A stretch of 64,000 bases of DNA, from the NCBI GenBank assembly GCA_963969345.1, contig OZ017767.1:124001-188000 (forward strand). Direction: 5' to 3'. Below, one piece after another: positions 24,719 to 36,070 of this stretch. The notes below the pieces were generated by a model. The model was not told where the DNA came from. It was given only the letters and a program-made list of their open reading frames with translations, and made no database searches. Made by a program: the position numbers and the translations under genes. The stretch's first letter is position 1. The number at the start of each line of letters is the position of its first letter. This DNA is from Turbatrix aceti (lineage: Eukaryota > Nematoda > Chromadorea > Rhabditida > Panagrolaimidae).

Positions 24719-25459
24719 CTGATATCAGGTTTTGCCTGATATCAGAGTCTGATACTGATAATGATATCAGTATCAGTATCAATCAGGATGAGATTTGGTA
24801 TCAGGATGATATCAGAATAATATCATGATATCGATTTTTCGTCAAAATGTGCTTTAAAATACCGTTTTTTTGCCATTTGCTCACAATTTTTGTAAAAAAT
24901 ACTCATTTTTATGTATCCGAGTAAAGCCATCCTCTATATTTTAATATTTAAAAACCGTTTTACTCTCATTTGAAAATGCGGCCCGTTTTTGACCACCGCA
25001 CATTTTGTGCCACCAGGGTTTTCGACCGCTCCTGAAATCGCTCCGCTTCTGAGCGGAGGCAGAGCAAGCGATAAAAGAACGAAAAAAATATAAAGCGGGA
25101 GTGGAGCCAGCTGCATAAAAAAAAATTAGGTGCGCGAGCGTACATAATTTAGAAAACAAAGGAGCGAGGAGAGCGGTACAAAAAGTCAAAATAGAAAACC
25201 CTATGTACAACGCAATTTTTAGTGTTTTTTTGCAGTGCATAAACGCAGAAAACAAAAACTTTACCTTTTTTGGACGACAAAATGATAAATTTATTCCAAA
25301 AAAATTATTTTTGGGGTTAATTATCGAAACTATCATTATTATTGGTGATATCATGATATCATTCTGATATCATCCTGATATCAGTATCACATCATGATAG
25401 TGTTTGCAACTATCACTATCATATCATGATGGCAAAAAAATGGTATCAGCCAAACACTA
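24719..25459. mobile_element. hAT-like MITE with GATATCAG arrays, carrying a nested MITE
   Basis: Termini are TAGTGTTTGGCTGATA on the left and TATCAGCCAAACACTA on the right. Both ends are packed with TGATATCA/ATCATGATAT palindromic units. Flanking 8-mers GACCCAAC and GACCAACT are alike but not identical, so the target duplication is decayed or doubtful. A second element (about 25014-25203) related to the one at 54137-54354 is inserted inside. Confidence 0.7.
25014..25203. mobile_element. Nested relative of the GGAGCGG MITE
   Basis: Begins CAGGGTTTTCGACCGCTCCT and ends AGAAAACCCTA. It has the same internal order as the 54137-54354 element: GCTCCGCTT, AGCGGAGGCAGAGCAAGCG, then GGTACAAAAAGTCAAA. 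Flanking 8-mers TGTGCCAC and TGTACAAC agree at 6 of 8 positions, suggesting an old duplication. It interrupts the GATATCAG element. Confidence 0.7.
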
Positions 25460-25578
25460 GACCAACTTGGACCGTGGTAATTAACGTCTTATAGAATTGC
25501 AAAAATCACTTGACTTTATTAATAAACAATCATTTTTATTATAATACTGATACGTCGCGGGCTGACTTATAATCTACT

Positions 25579-25652
25579 AGGGTGACAACAAACTCATGTC
25601 AGTAGGGTGACAACAAACTCATAAAAACCTACTAGGGTGACAACAAACTCAT
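25579..25652. repeat. Three copies of a 19-bp unit
   Basis: AGGGTGACAACAAACTCAT occurs at 25579-25597, 25603-25621 and 25634-25652. The copies are exact, with short variable spacers (GTCAGT in the first; part of it recurs after the third). No function is apparent. Confidence 0.9.
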
Positions 25653-25880
25653 GTCAGTGTATCATGTTGAATCATGCAACACACCTAAGTTGTATCTATG
25701 ATATTTATCTTTATCTATATTTTTGAAGCAACGTAAATTTTGTACATGTAGAGCACGGTTGCTTATCACCAAGTTTACACAAGGCTTTATAAGAAAAGCA
25801 CTTTCATGGAAGATGCATCTTTGAATTCAATCACACCGTCAAAAAAAAGTTCGTATCATATTTTTTCTACATCCAGAAAA

Positions 25881-26730
25881 ATGGACAATGTTTACGGCAA
25901 GTTGTTTTGTTATTGTTAATTTGATTAAATAAATTGTTATAGCGGCGATAGCCAAAGAATTTGGAGCAGGATCATCAAATTACCAAAAAAATTTGAATCG
26001 ACAAATTAATAACTTTGTTCAAAACGATTTCCTCAATGTTGCTGGAGCACCAGCACAACTGGAATCACGAGTTTACTTTCACATCAGCAACGCTCGAAGC
26101 CTTCGAAGTCCAGAACGTCAACGACAAATGAAAAAAATTCTTGCGAACCGCGAAAGAACCATTTTATGCGTTACCGAAACATGGTGGGATGACAGCGAAG
26201 TTATTGATTTGCCTCATGGATTCCAACATTTTACTGATAACTATGTCAACACAAATCGGCATCCAGTTAGAGACAAAAAAGGGGGAGGAGGTGTTGTCAT
26301 ACTCGTACCACCATTGTTTCAAGCGTCTTATGTCTTTGTGAACAAAAATCCCTTATGCGAATGCGTTGCTGTGGATGTTGACGTCGGAACAGAAATCATT
26401 CGTGTTAACTGCACGTATATTCCGCCATATGTTTCAAAATCAAACAGTCAAAGTTTCGAATCAGTGATCGACACTCTTCAAAGCGGCATTGGATGCAAAG
26501 GAAACGTTGTTCTCACTGGAGACTTTAACCTCAACCCTGCCACTAAAATTGGAAAACAATTTACTGCCTTTAAAAATAAAAATGCGTTAACAGAAATAAC
26601 GAGAGAGCCTACAAATCACACAAATATTCTGCTCATGGCGCTGACAAATCAAAGAAGCAAGGTCAGATACAATCGCATTGGCAATGGAATGGCCGATCAC
26701 AGCAATATTACTTTTCATTGGAACCTCTAG
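25881..26730 (+). CDS. LINE-type EEP endonuclease ORF without reverse transcriptase
   Basis: Encodes an apurinic-like endonuclease of the exonuclease-endonuclease-phosphatase fold, as used by non-LTR retrotransposons to nick target DNA. The uninterrupted frame runs from about 25943 to a stop at 26730. A possible 5' exon 25881-25896 (MDNVY) joins in phase through a GC-AG intron, giving 267 aa. Expected motifs are all present: Asn in HISNARSL, Glu in CVTETWW, NCTYIPPY, GDFNLNP and the terminal ADHSNITFHWNL with the Asp-His pair. The frame stops immediately after the nuclease domain. No RT motif follows in the next 650 bp. It may be a 5' fragment of a LINE whose 3' part was lost, or a captured nuclease gene. 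No disabling mutation is visible. Confidence 0.8.
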
Positions 26731-27593
26731 TAATGTTTTTAGTTTTTCGCACATCGTAATAGATTTCAACACATTAACACATCGTTTCAACAGAAATCGA
26801 AAATCAAAAACTATATATGTTTAATTTTTATGGACTAATTGCTGCATTTTGAAATGTTTTACGCATGTTTGATAATAATAAATCAAAAAAAAAAATTATC
26901 GTACGTTTATTTTAAAATGTTTACCCCTATCGAAACCCCTGTAAAAAAACTTTCAGTCATTTTCCTCATGAACAGAGCATGTACATCAATTTTTGTCAAA
27001 ATCTTTCCATTTTTGTCAAAACCTTTCAATTTTTGGCAGAAGCCAAATCTACAGAATCCGATTTTTTTTAATCTTTGTTGTTCTAGGGGGAATAACAATG
27101 GCATTCAAAGTTATAAAACTGCCTTGTCGGACGCTCCTAAATCGACCCTCCAAAAGTCAGTCTTTACTGACCTGCAACCATATCACTTTCACCTCATTAA
27201 ATCTACTACATTTTTATTTAATTTAATTGAAATCATAATTAGAAAATAAATATTTATTAGAAAAAAACAAGATTATTTCTGCAAACACTGTACAATTTCA
27301 TTGCACTGCTTCCTAATCGTTGGTTTTTGAATTATTCATTTGTATTCCGAATTTGCAACAGTATAATTTTTTTGCTGCAAATTTAGTCGTGAGGGTTTTA
27401 TTGAGAAAGATGCGATGTACGCTCTGGGTGATAACTATGGAGCGCCTGGAATGACAATTATGTGCTCTCCCTCAAACATGGCACATTTGGTCGAAAGGAT
27501 GATACATGAGGAGGGAGGAGGAGCCCTTTCTGAAAAATAAATAATATGAACATGTATACGGATATCATTCCCCCTTCTACCACACATCGCACC
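26731..27593 (+). other. Spacer with a possible orphan 3' exon (about 27391-27539)
   Basis: After a TGCAAATTTAG acceptor near 27388, an open stretch reads SREGFIEKDAMYALGDNYG, then APGMTIMCSPSNMAHLVERM, then stops at 27539. The composition is protein-like, but I found no upstream partner exon and do not recognise it. A second open stretch at about 27088-27249 (QSYKTALSDAPKSTLQKS) follows a TTGTTGTTCTAG acceptor-like site. Both are weak. Confidence 0.3.
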
Positions 27594-27601
27594 ATTGCAC
27601 A

Positions 27602-28287
27602 CAGTGTTGTCGGGTTCGGAAATTTTTCGGGTAACCCGACCCGAACCCGAACCCGAACCCGAAATTTTCGGGTAACCCGACCCGAACCCGAACCCGAACC
27701 CGAAAATTTCGGGTTACCCGACCCGAACCCGAACCCGAACCCGAAATTTTCGGGTAACCCGACCCGAACCCGAACCCGAACCCGAAAAATTCGGGTAACC
27801 CGACCCGAAACCCGAAATTTTCGGGTTTTGGGCGGGTTAGCTGAAGAACCCGACCCGAAACCCGAATTTTTTTTTTCATAAAATCGGTAAATTTATTTAA
27901 TTGTACTTAAATTTTTGCATTGTGGATGCTAATATAACAAATATTGCGTCTTCAGAAGCAAATTTTTGACATGTTTAACGGTTTTTTTCAACTTTTTTTC
28001 TCATTTTGACTTTTATTGTCGGGTTCTCAAACCCGAAATTTGGAAAACCCGACCCGAACCCGAAACCGAACCCGAAATTTTCGGGTAACCCGACCCGAAC
28101 CCGAACCCAAACCCGAAAATTTCGGGTTACCCGACCCGAACCCGAACCCGAACCCGAAAATTTCGGGTTACCCGACCCGAACCCGAACCTGAACCCGAAA
28201 AATTCGGGTAACCCGACCCGAAACCCGGGATTTTCGGGTCGGGTTCGGGTCGGGTCGGGTTTCGGGTCGGGTAACCCGACAACACTG
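27602..28287. mobile_element. hAT-type MITE with two CCCGAA arrays
   Basis: A 686-bp element with termini CAGTGTTGTCGGGTT...ACCCGACAACACTG. It is flanked by a perfect 8-bp duplication ATTGCACA (27594-27601 and 28288-28295). Two blocks (27615-27868 and 28018-28280) consist of (CCCGAA)2-4 runs separated by AATTTTCGGGTAACCCGACC palindromes. Between them is a unique AT-rich core of about 150 bp. The right end holds a G-run series (GGGTCGGGTTCGGGTCGGG). Termini resemble those of the 12726-13157 element (CAGTGCTGTCGG), so the two are probably related families. Long frames called across the arrays are artefacts. Confidence 0.94.
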
Positions 28288-28295
28288 ATTGCACA

Positions 28296-30135
28296 CCGTC
28301 TAATGCCAAATAGACAGACAGCAAAGGCCAATGACAGAAAGCTAATACCGAAAACAAGTACAGACGAAACCGATGAGGAGGAGGAGGAAAAATTAAGAAA
28401 AATTTTACGGCATACACATTGCCCCGAGGAAAGTTGTCATAGAAGATTCGGCAGTAAGGCTAGTATTCCAGATGTATAGAGGTAGGTTTAGGCACATCTG
28501 TGGTTCGCAATGTTGAATCTTTAAACCCGTTTTTTTAAACCAAATTAAAATAATTTTCAACTCAGAATTTTTCTTGATCTAACAATTATGTTATGTTTAA
28601 AAATATTCAGTATGCAGTTTTTTAATTCGTGTCATCCAATTGTGTAAAATAAAACACCGTTCAGATAAAAAAGCTGATCCCATTTGTTTCATGTTTGCAA
28701 ATATTTTAGAATCCAACTACATAATTCTTTTGTCTAAGTATTTTTTGAACTTTGCTTTGTAATACAACTTTGATACGCTCCATTTTTGTGATTTTGTAGT
28801 TTCATAAAAATAACTGATATCAAGACATTGACGCCCATCAATTGTGCTTCGTAAATCCTGGTCTAATGATAACTAACCACTGAGTAACGGTGAAATGAAT
28901 AAATAAATAAAAAAATGAAAAATAATTGATAGCAAGAAAAAAAATCTATTTTTACGTTTGTTTATTTTTGTTTTTTCTTCTTTAACTAACCTTTTGTGTA
29001 ACCCCTGCGCAACAGGAAGTACTAATCCCTCTCCTTACAGCTCCTAAAAATGTTTTCTTTTTTTTGGATGCGTAAATTAACATCCGGTTTGAAAACAAAA
29101 AAAAGCCAATACAAATTGCAGTGGTGTTTCGGACCAGCTTTCTCCTCTGCTGACTGAATAAATGTTCATTAATTTTTTTCGGCTTGCACATGCCTCTTTA
29201 GGCACTGGATAATTAGAATCTTTGACTTTTGCCCCTGTGTGGACACATGGCATTTCTTAATAAATAAAATTTGACAAATACGGCCAGGGGGTAAAACTTG
29301 TCGATCATGCCGTGCATTCAAAATGTTTTTTACCATCACTCAAAAAAAATTTTCAAGACCCCAAATACTCCGTGCTGCTAACTTGTCAACTAGAACTAAT
29401 AACATTGTCAGGATGGAGTCTGAGCGTCCCGACAAATACTGTCAATTAGTTTGGTTATAATGCCATCCGACAAATTTTCCAGTAAAAAGACACGGCTTGT
29501 CAAGTATGAGAAATAGAGGAAAAAGTTGATGCAGACTAAAATTTAGCAAAAAAATTCACGTTTTTTTGTTGCGCTGTCCGCTTTCCCTGAATGACAGTCA
29601 GACAGAAACAGGGAGTAACTGTGGATAAAGAGAGTGGCATCGCTGTCTGGTCTGCTCCCATATGTCGTCTGGACTTGCACGTTGTAGTCACGCTTGCAGA
29701 AACATGTCAGTTGCTTAGATCTGACAGGTTTTCGGTTGGGAAATTTTTTAATTGAATCATATAATTGTGTTCTTCAGTATTTTTTTAACTCACCAAAATT
29801 TATTTAAAAATATTTTATCTTTTGATAATAAATAAATTATTCGCCGATCAGAATATCAATTTTTAAAACTATTTTACGTGTCTGAATTTTTGTTGTAAGT
29901 CCAAAAAGTAATTAATGATCGTGTATCTAAAGTTAATTACTTCTGCGGCATTTAGTTTTTTAAGGGTAGTTAACAAATCGAAGCTTAGCTGAAGGCATGC
30001 TTCTCTTTGTCCTTCAATTGTTACAGCCTTTTGTTGAACGACTTTTTTTAAAGTGAATCTCTTTAATTGTTTCAGTTTTTTTATTTCTTTAACGCGTTTA
30101 ATTTTAATATGCGTAACCTTTCATATTTTGCAGGA
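28296..30135. other. Intergenic, with a LINE 3'-end fragment
   Basis: No supported gene. At 28858-28915 (+) lies CTGGTCTAATGATAACTAAC ending in an AATAAATAAATAAA tail, a severely 5'-truncated copy of the LINE 3' end seen at 7829 and 54424. The region before 30136 presumably holds the aminopeptidase promoter. Confidence 0.5.
28858..28915 (+). mobile_element. 5'-truncated LINE 3' end (about 58 bp)
   Basis: Shares CTGGTCTAATGATAACTAAC, then CACTGAGTAACGGTGAAAT and the (AAAT)n tail with two other copies in the window. It contains only the last few codons and 3' UTR, as expected of abortive target-primed reverse transcription. Confidence 0.8.
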
Positions 30136-33100
30136 ATGACCATCGATGATCATGCAAGCTCGGAAGCATCTCAACCCCCGTTGTCTTCAGTGCCATCGAG
30201 TGCAAGTGGTGGTCCCAAGTCACCTCAAGACCTTGCGTTACCCCCAAAAGTATCCCAAGTAGGCACCCCCCACTCTGCCCCCCTAACCCCCTCCGCACCG
30301 GCTCCGCCGATCCCCCACCCGCCGTCGACCAAGTCGACAATCGTCGTCTCAACCGGCGACACTACTTCCAAACTTTTTCTAACTCGTCATGTATGCTTCT
30401 TCGTTGTTCTACCAACGATCTCTGTCATTGTTATGCTTATTATTTTTTTCTTTCTTCCACATGCTATTCAGGGGGGGTATACATCCCCAATGGATAATGG
30501 AAAACCAGTCATAGCACCCAGTCGTCATCCCAAGGCAAATGGAGGTCATGACCTCGAGCGAAGTCGATTCAGGCTTCCTCCGGAGCTCAAGCCAATGCTA
30601 TACATTATCACGTTGCAAACTTTTCTTCCGTTCAAACCAGGTGTCGATTTTGGAGAAAGAAATAACACGGTTGCCGGTGAACTAATTCTCAACTTTGAGT
30701 GCCATGCAACTACATCTTCATTATTTCTTCATAATAACAACATTTACATTTACAACAACACAATCAGAATCGCCGATCAAGAATTGGAAAAACCCCGCGA
30801 CATTAAGTTGGCATGGATCGAACAGCACAACCATATGATGAAGATGGTCGTTCATCCTCCCATGCAACAGGGTCACAACTATACTCTAAAGTTGAAATTC
30901 AACACTCGTTTCAACCATAACAGTGAAGGAGGATTTTTTCACGATGTATACGTTGTTGGGAATGAAACAAGGTTTGTTTGGCAAATGCAATTAACTTTGC
31001 GCCTAAAAGAAATATACCGTAAACTTTAGACCGTCATTTCAGGTACACCGGTGCCACCCAGATGCAGCCGAACGAAGCTCGACGAGTGTTTCCGTGCATG
31101 GACGAACCCTCCCTCAAGGCCCACTTCCAAATCAACGTTATTCATCCCAATGGCACGATCGCCTTGCACAACACAAAACCTGTTAACCAAACGCGATTAA
31201 ACAAGTAAGATTTTTTAATTCTTATACAAATTTATAAGTTGTGGATCGTTTAGCAGCTTCATTCACACAGAATTTGAGCGAACACCTCTCATGTCAACGT
31301 ATCTGCTTGCTATCGTAATATGTGACTACGGTTACATTGAAACGATGTATAACAATGTTACCGTAAGATTAATTCAATCAAGAACAAAAAAATCATACAT
31401 TCATTGCAGATACGAGTTTACGCACAACCAAAAATTTTGCCATATACTCGAGAAATACTAGATCTGTTTAAAGCTTCATTAACATTTTTTGAAAACTACT
31501 TTGGTATCAAATATATGCTCAATAAACTGGGTAAATTATGAAAAGTGTTGTTTAAAACAATATGTAATTTGCAATTTTTTTAGATTTCGTGATAGTATCG
31601 TCTCTTCGAGTTACAGCAATGGAGAATTGGGGTTTAATTATAGGAAACGAAAAAATTATTATGGATTCAAACAAGATGGGCTACAACCAAAATTTTGTAG
31701 CATCTACTACAATAATTCACGAAGTTGCGCATACGGTAAGAAATAATTAAAATTTGTATTGAAAAATTAATCGACAAAATTAAAAACTTGGTGAATTCAA
31801 TTTTTAAATTACAAATTGCAATATTTTTATTTTTAGTGGTTTGGAAATCTGGTAACAATGAAGTGGTGGAATGATTTATGGCTAAACGAAGGCTTTGCCT
31901 CCTATATGTCATATTTCGCTATGTATAAAGCCAAGTTGTACAACTTTGACACCATAACACAACTGGTAACAAATGCGGCTTCGACAATGAATCAAGAAAA
32001 TCGTTTCCCCGATATGTTGTCCCCCGAGATTAACGAAAAATTTAACAGAACCATATTTAACAAAATTGTGTACAACAAAGCGGCCCAGGTCATCAATATG
32101 ATTGAAAACGCCATAGGTGAAGAACTATTTCAATCATCCATGCGTACGTTCATCCTGCAGCACCTCTATGGCAACGCCGATAGCGGTGATCTGGCGCTGA
32201 CGATCAGTCAGACATATAGGTCGCATAATATTGAAAACCCTTTTGGTTATCATGGATTCGGGGAATTCCTTCGTACGTGGACACAGCAAAAAGGGTATCC
32301 TCTTGTCACGATGACTAGAATTAATTCAACATCGGTGGGACTACATCAAATGCCGTATTCCCAAATGCTGCCGTCAAATGACCCCCCGCACGATACTCTA
32401 TGGATTATTCCTATCACTTATAAAACAAAATTTAGCGACCCGAATTCTAAATTGTTGGTATATCGTCAAAATGACACAGGTGAGCGTATGCTAAAGTTTG
32501 GTTTGCCTATTCGGAATCCCAACCGTTCACGTTTGTTTTGAAAACAATTCGATTTCTCCTTTTTGCAGACGGATAAAACGAACAAAAATAAAGTAAAAAT
32601 AAGGTAATGAAGCCAAAATCGATTTTATACGACAAAAAATGGTAAATAATACTTTTTTTCATAAAAAGGTGTGAAAACACACGGCTATTGCTTATGACGA
32701 GAAAACGTAGACTACCAAAGTTTTAGTTTTCTCACTCCGAGATGACAAAATTTTGCACGAATGGTGTAAGTACAAGTCCGCTCGCTGTTCGTTCGCGTAG
32801 AAAAAAAACAACTGTTCATTTATTTCTATAGGAAACATACTTTATATTTTTTCAGTAATTATTCCAAATGTTGCGCTGATCAACACAAAAGGAGCCGGAT
32901 ATTATCACGTGTTATACGATAACGAAACATTTGAAGGCATTGTTCACCAACTTCATACAGACATGGATTCCATTCCTGAGAGTGCAAGAATATCGCTGGT
33001 GTACAACTACATGTCCCATACCATCATATCACTTGTTCCACTTAAAACGCAATTTAGATTGTTGGAGTACATCAAAAATGAACACTCACACTTTGTTTTT

Positions 33101-34071
33101 ACTATCGTAAAAAAACTTTTCATACTTCAAAAAAGTTTTTTAATTGATGCTAGTTTTTATGATAACTTCTTGATAAAATTTGTGCACGATAGATTTGTTC
33201 AAGTTATCATCAGAAACGAGAACATCAGAGAACATGATATTAGGTCTAAAACGTAAGTTTTATGCTTTGTCGATTGGTATTTAATTAATTTTCTCTAATT
33301 TAAGCATTTTGCCGGAAATACTTATGCAGATGCTATGTGATATTAAAAAATATAACACGTGTATCGATTTCGTATTTCAAAAATTTGAAGAATATCGTCA
33401 AATATGTCCTCCTGAAGTTCTGTGGAGTGAATGCAGCAGCACCCTAGATACCATAGAAATGAGGAAGCAGATTCTATCATTTGCCGTTCTACATGGCAAT
33501 GAAAGCTACTTTGATTATGTTTTTGAAAAATTCAAGATGGAAACCGATGTTGTTGTTGCTGCGGATCTTGATGCTGCTCTCAGACACGCTCATTACGAAA
33601 GCAGTGTTCGGAAAATGCTCACAATTCCACAGTAAGTTTAAATTTTGTGTTCCCAACAACTCAAATAACAATTAAAATTATAGAAAGAAGCATTCAATAT
33701 TAACATGCGCTGAACATTTCCCAGCTGTACAACCAATATTACCATTTTTAATGAACTTTTTGTATGTTTATTCTATTCAACAAAAATTTTGTAATTGAGT
33801 TAAACTTCAGCAAACCACTAAGAGGCATATGTGTTAAAAAGTATATCAGACCTCCTATCAGTTTAAACCTTTCTACATTAGACGGGGTAATTTTTCTTTA
33901 ACATTACGGTAACAATTTACACCCTTTCAGTTCGAAGAATTTTCCAAAACATATCCACGGCAAACAGAAGAAATATTAAACGATGCTAAACAAGGCCGAA
34001 ATTACGGTAAAGGCTTTTTAAAGCTAAACCAAGATTCCTTAGAGTTAATAAAAAACGAGTATGCACTTTGA
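30136..34071 (+). CDS. M1 family aminopeptidase N-like, type II membrane protein
   Basis: Zinc exopeptidase that removes N-terminal residues from peptides outside the cell. Exon 1 (30136-30971) encodes a Ser/Pro-rich cytoplasmic tail, a signal-anchor helix (FFVVLPTISVIVMLIIFFFL) and the start of the ectodomain. Later exons lie at about 31043-31204, 31256-31365, 31410-31532, 31584-31735, 31838-32478, 32856-33253, 33305-33632, 33683-33764, 33812-33890 and 33931-34071. The substrate loop is TAMENWG, with Thr in place of the usual Gly of GAMEN. The zinc motif HEVAHTWFGNL is split by an intron after HEVAHT, and the third ligand Glu is in WLNEGFASY. The C-terminal ERAP1_C-like helical domain follows. 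The start ATG is 2 nt after TATTTTGCAG, suggesting a 5' UTR intron or trans-splicing. AATAAA is at 34226-34231. Exact minor exon borders in the last third are less certain. Confidence 0.92.
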
Positions 34072-34462
34072 ATGCGATGTAATTACCTGTGATTCACCTG
34101 ATGATACATATACCTTTGTTGCGCCCCATCTTTCAATTGATTTTTTATGGTTTTTAATTTGTGTTACGGCGTGATTGTTCCAATTATAAAATCGAGTTTC
34201 GATAACTTAATGCATTCTAACAGCAAATAAACCAACATTTCTAGAAAAAAAATTGTTGATTTCAAAAGTTGTTATTCAAAAATTATTTACAACAATATGA
34301 GTTAATTTTCTGTGGGTATCAGACACTGTTTTCGTTTCAACCTTGCAAAAGACAACAAAATAATCTTCATTTCATTAAAAAAGCATTGCAAAAAACCCAT
34401 TCAAAACCCGAGCAACAATTCTGAATCGTCTCAACGACTTGCTTTTATGACTTTCCACTTTG

Positions 34463-36070
34463 TCAACAGCTTCTTGTTGGCAGCTTTTTTCTTCTGATTT
34501 CAGTGCCCTTTGAGTAGAAAATAGACCCGAAGACTAGACAGAGTCCAGCAACGCCCCACATACCCATGGAGTGACCAAAGTAGAAAGCCGACAAAGCAAT
34601 GGAAAAGATCTGTCGAAGTGTCATGATGATAGCGAGAAGTTCTGGGCCAAATTCTTTGATTATCACGTATATGAATACCTAAAAGTAAAAAGTCGTAAAC
34701 AAAAATAGTTTTCAAACTTTACCTGTCCACAAGCACCGGAGAGTGAAAGTAAAAAAGCATCTTTGGCGAGGCCGTCGTGGGCTAGGAGGAACGACAGCGA
34801 TGAAAAAAACGTTCCCTGTTCCATCAAGGAAACGAAGCAGAGCACTGCGCTGAAGGAGTTGACGCCAAACATCATCTGCAACAATATATACCCCCATGTA
34901 TTTTCAACTTTTTTTTCATTTTGGACAATAAAAAATTATGACTGTGTAAACATTGTGTGTCGTAAAAAAACAACAAACCTGTGTCTTGGAAACGTACGGT
35001 TTGCAGTCAAAGAGTTTTTTCTGCCAGTTGGGGGTAAAGGCATCAAATACCAAATACCCAACCATGAGAATGATGCCTGATATTGTGGTAACCGATTTTG
35101 TAGGACCATCCAGAGATTTGGTTGACAGAAAAAACAGTGATGCACCCGAAACTAGAATAAGAGCACTGATGTAGTCGGTTCTGGAATAGGTTTTTCGACG
35201 GACGATGTATCCCATAACCATTGTTGGAAGCAGTTTGGAAGCTTTACATACGGTCTAAAAAATCTAATTCATAAAATTTAAAAAAAAAGTTAAACTAACC
35301 ATGGTGGGAAAAGATACAAATTTTAAAGCCTCGTATTGACACCAGGAAGAGAGAGTGTTGGATAGGGAACAAAAAGAATATTTGTAGAAAGCTGGCACGT
35401 GATGAGGTTGGCTGAAAAAACAACTCGTTAAAAAAAAACAAATCGTTAAAAAAAACTGACTTTCGATAATCATAAAGCAAATAGCATCCACAGAGCGCCA
35501 AGGCTACTATTCGATTGACAAAGACGAGAAACTGAGCGTCACCAAATCGCTCGAGTACAAAGCCATCGTCGCTTCGCGGATATCCCTGCGTGATAATTCT
35601 CTCTTGAAAAAAACCCATAGCGACAAAATTCAGCTGGATACCGACAAAACAAAAGATGAGTTTGAGAATTCTTTTTACAGCTAGCTTCGAGTCTTCTGCG
35701 CCGTCCCCTGAAGCCGGAGGCTTGTCCTTGTTGGGTGGAGTATCGTGATCGGTGGCAACCAGTTGGTATTCGGGATTTCCAATTGCAAACATTCGAAGAA
35801 GTTCGGAAAAGCGACCTCGATTGAAATGGGCGTCATTTTCTAAAAAAATATTTTCATATAAACAAAAAATCCAGACTACAAACCAAAAGAAATTTTTCGG
35901 ATGTACAGAATCAGTAGATAACATGGAATGACCACAGTCGCGTATCCAAGTAGGATAAAGATCAACCGAAATGCCCAGAATTCGTAAGGGTCAAAGCCAA
36001 AAAAGCCGAGCATCGAGGGGGATTCGCGGGCATCGTTGACAGCGCCATAGTCGTTGTAAGATTCTGGCAT
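34463..36070 (-). CDS. slc35b2: PAPS transporter 1 (SLC35B2 / PST-1 / Slalom)
   Basis: Golgi antiporter bringing 3'-phosphoadenosine 5'-phosphosulfate into the lumen for sulfation of glycans and proteins. Six exons join on the minus strand: 36070-35884, 35839-about 35462, about 35411-35300, about 35256-34980, 34876-about 34723 and about 34680-34463. Family-specific blocks are clear: [53 protein letters not shown] followed by [59 protein letters not shown] and [18 protein letters not shown]. About ten membrane helices fit. The ATG is 6 nt after CTGCTTTCAG. The gene converges with the aminopeptidase, with 391 bp between stops. The last exon ends in a basic tail ([12 protein letters not shown]). 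Confidence 0.95.

Noticed and set aside
24934..25354. Minus-strand ORF of 137 aa with hydrophobic stretches
   Set aside because: Lies within nested MITEs and reads non-coding core sequence.
27546..28479. ORFs of 96-157 aa with repeating N-P-N-P or G-S-G-S-like composition
   Set aside because: Pure translation of the CCCGAA arrays of the hAT element, open on both strands.
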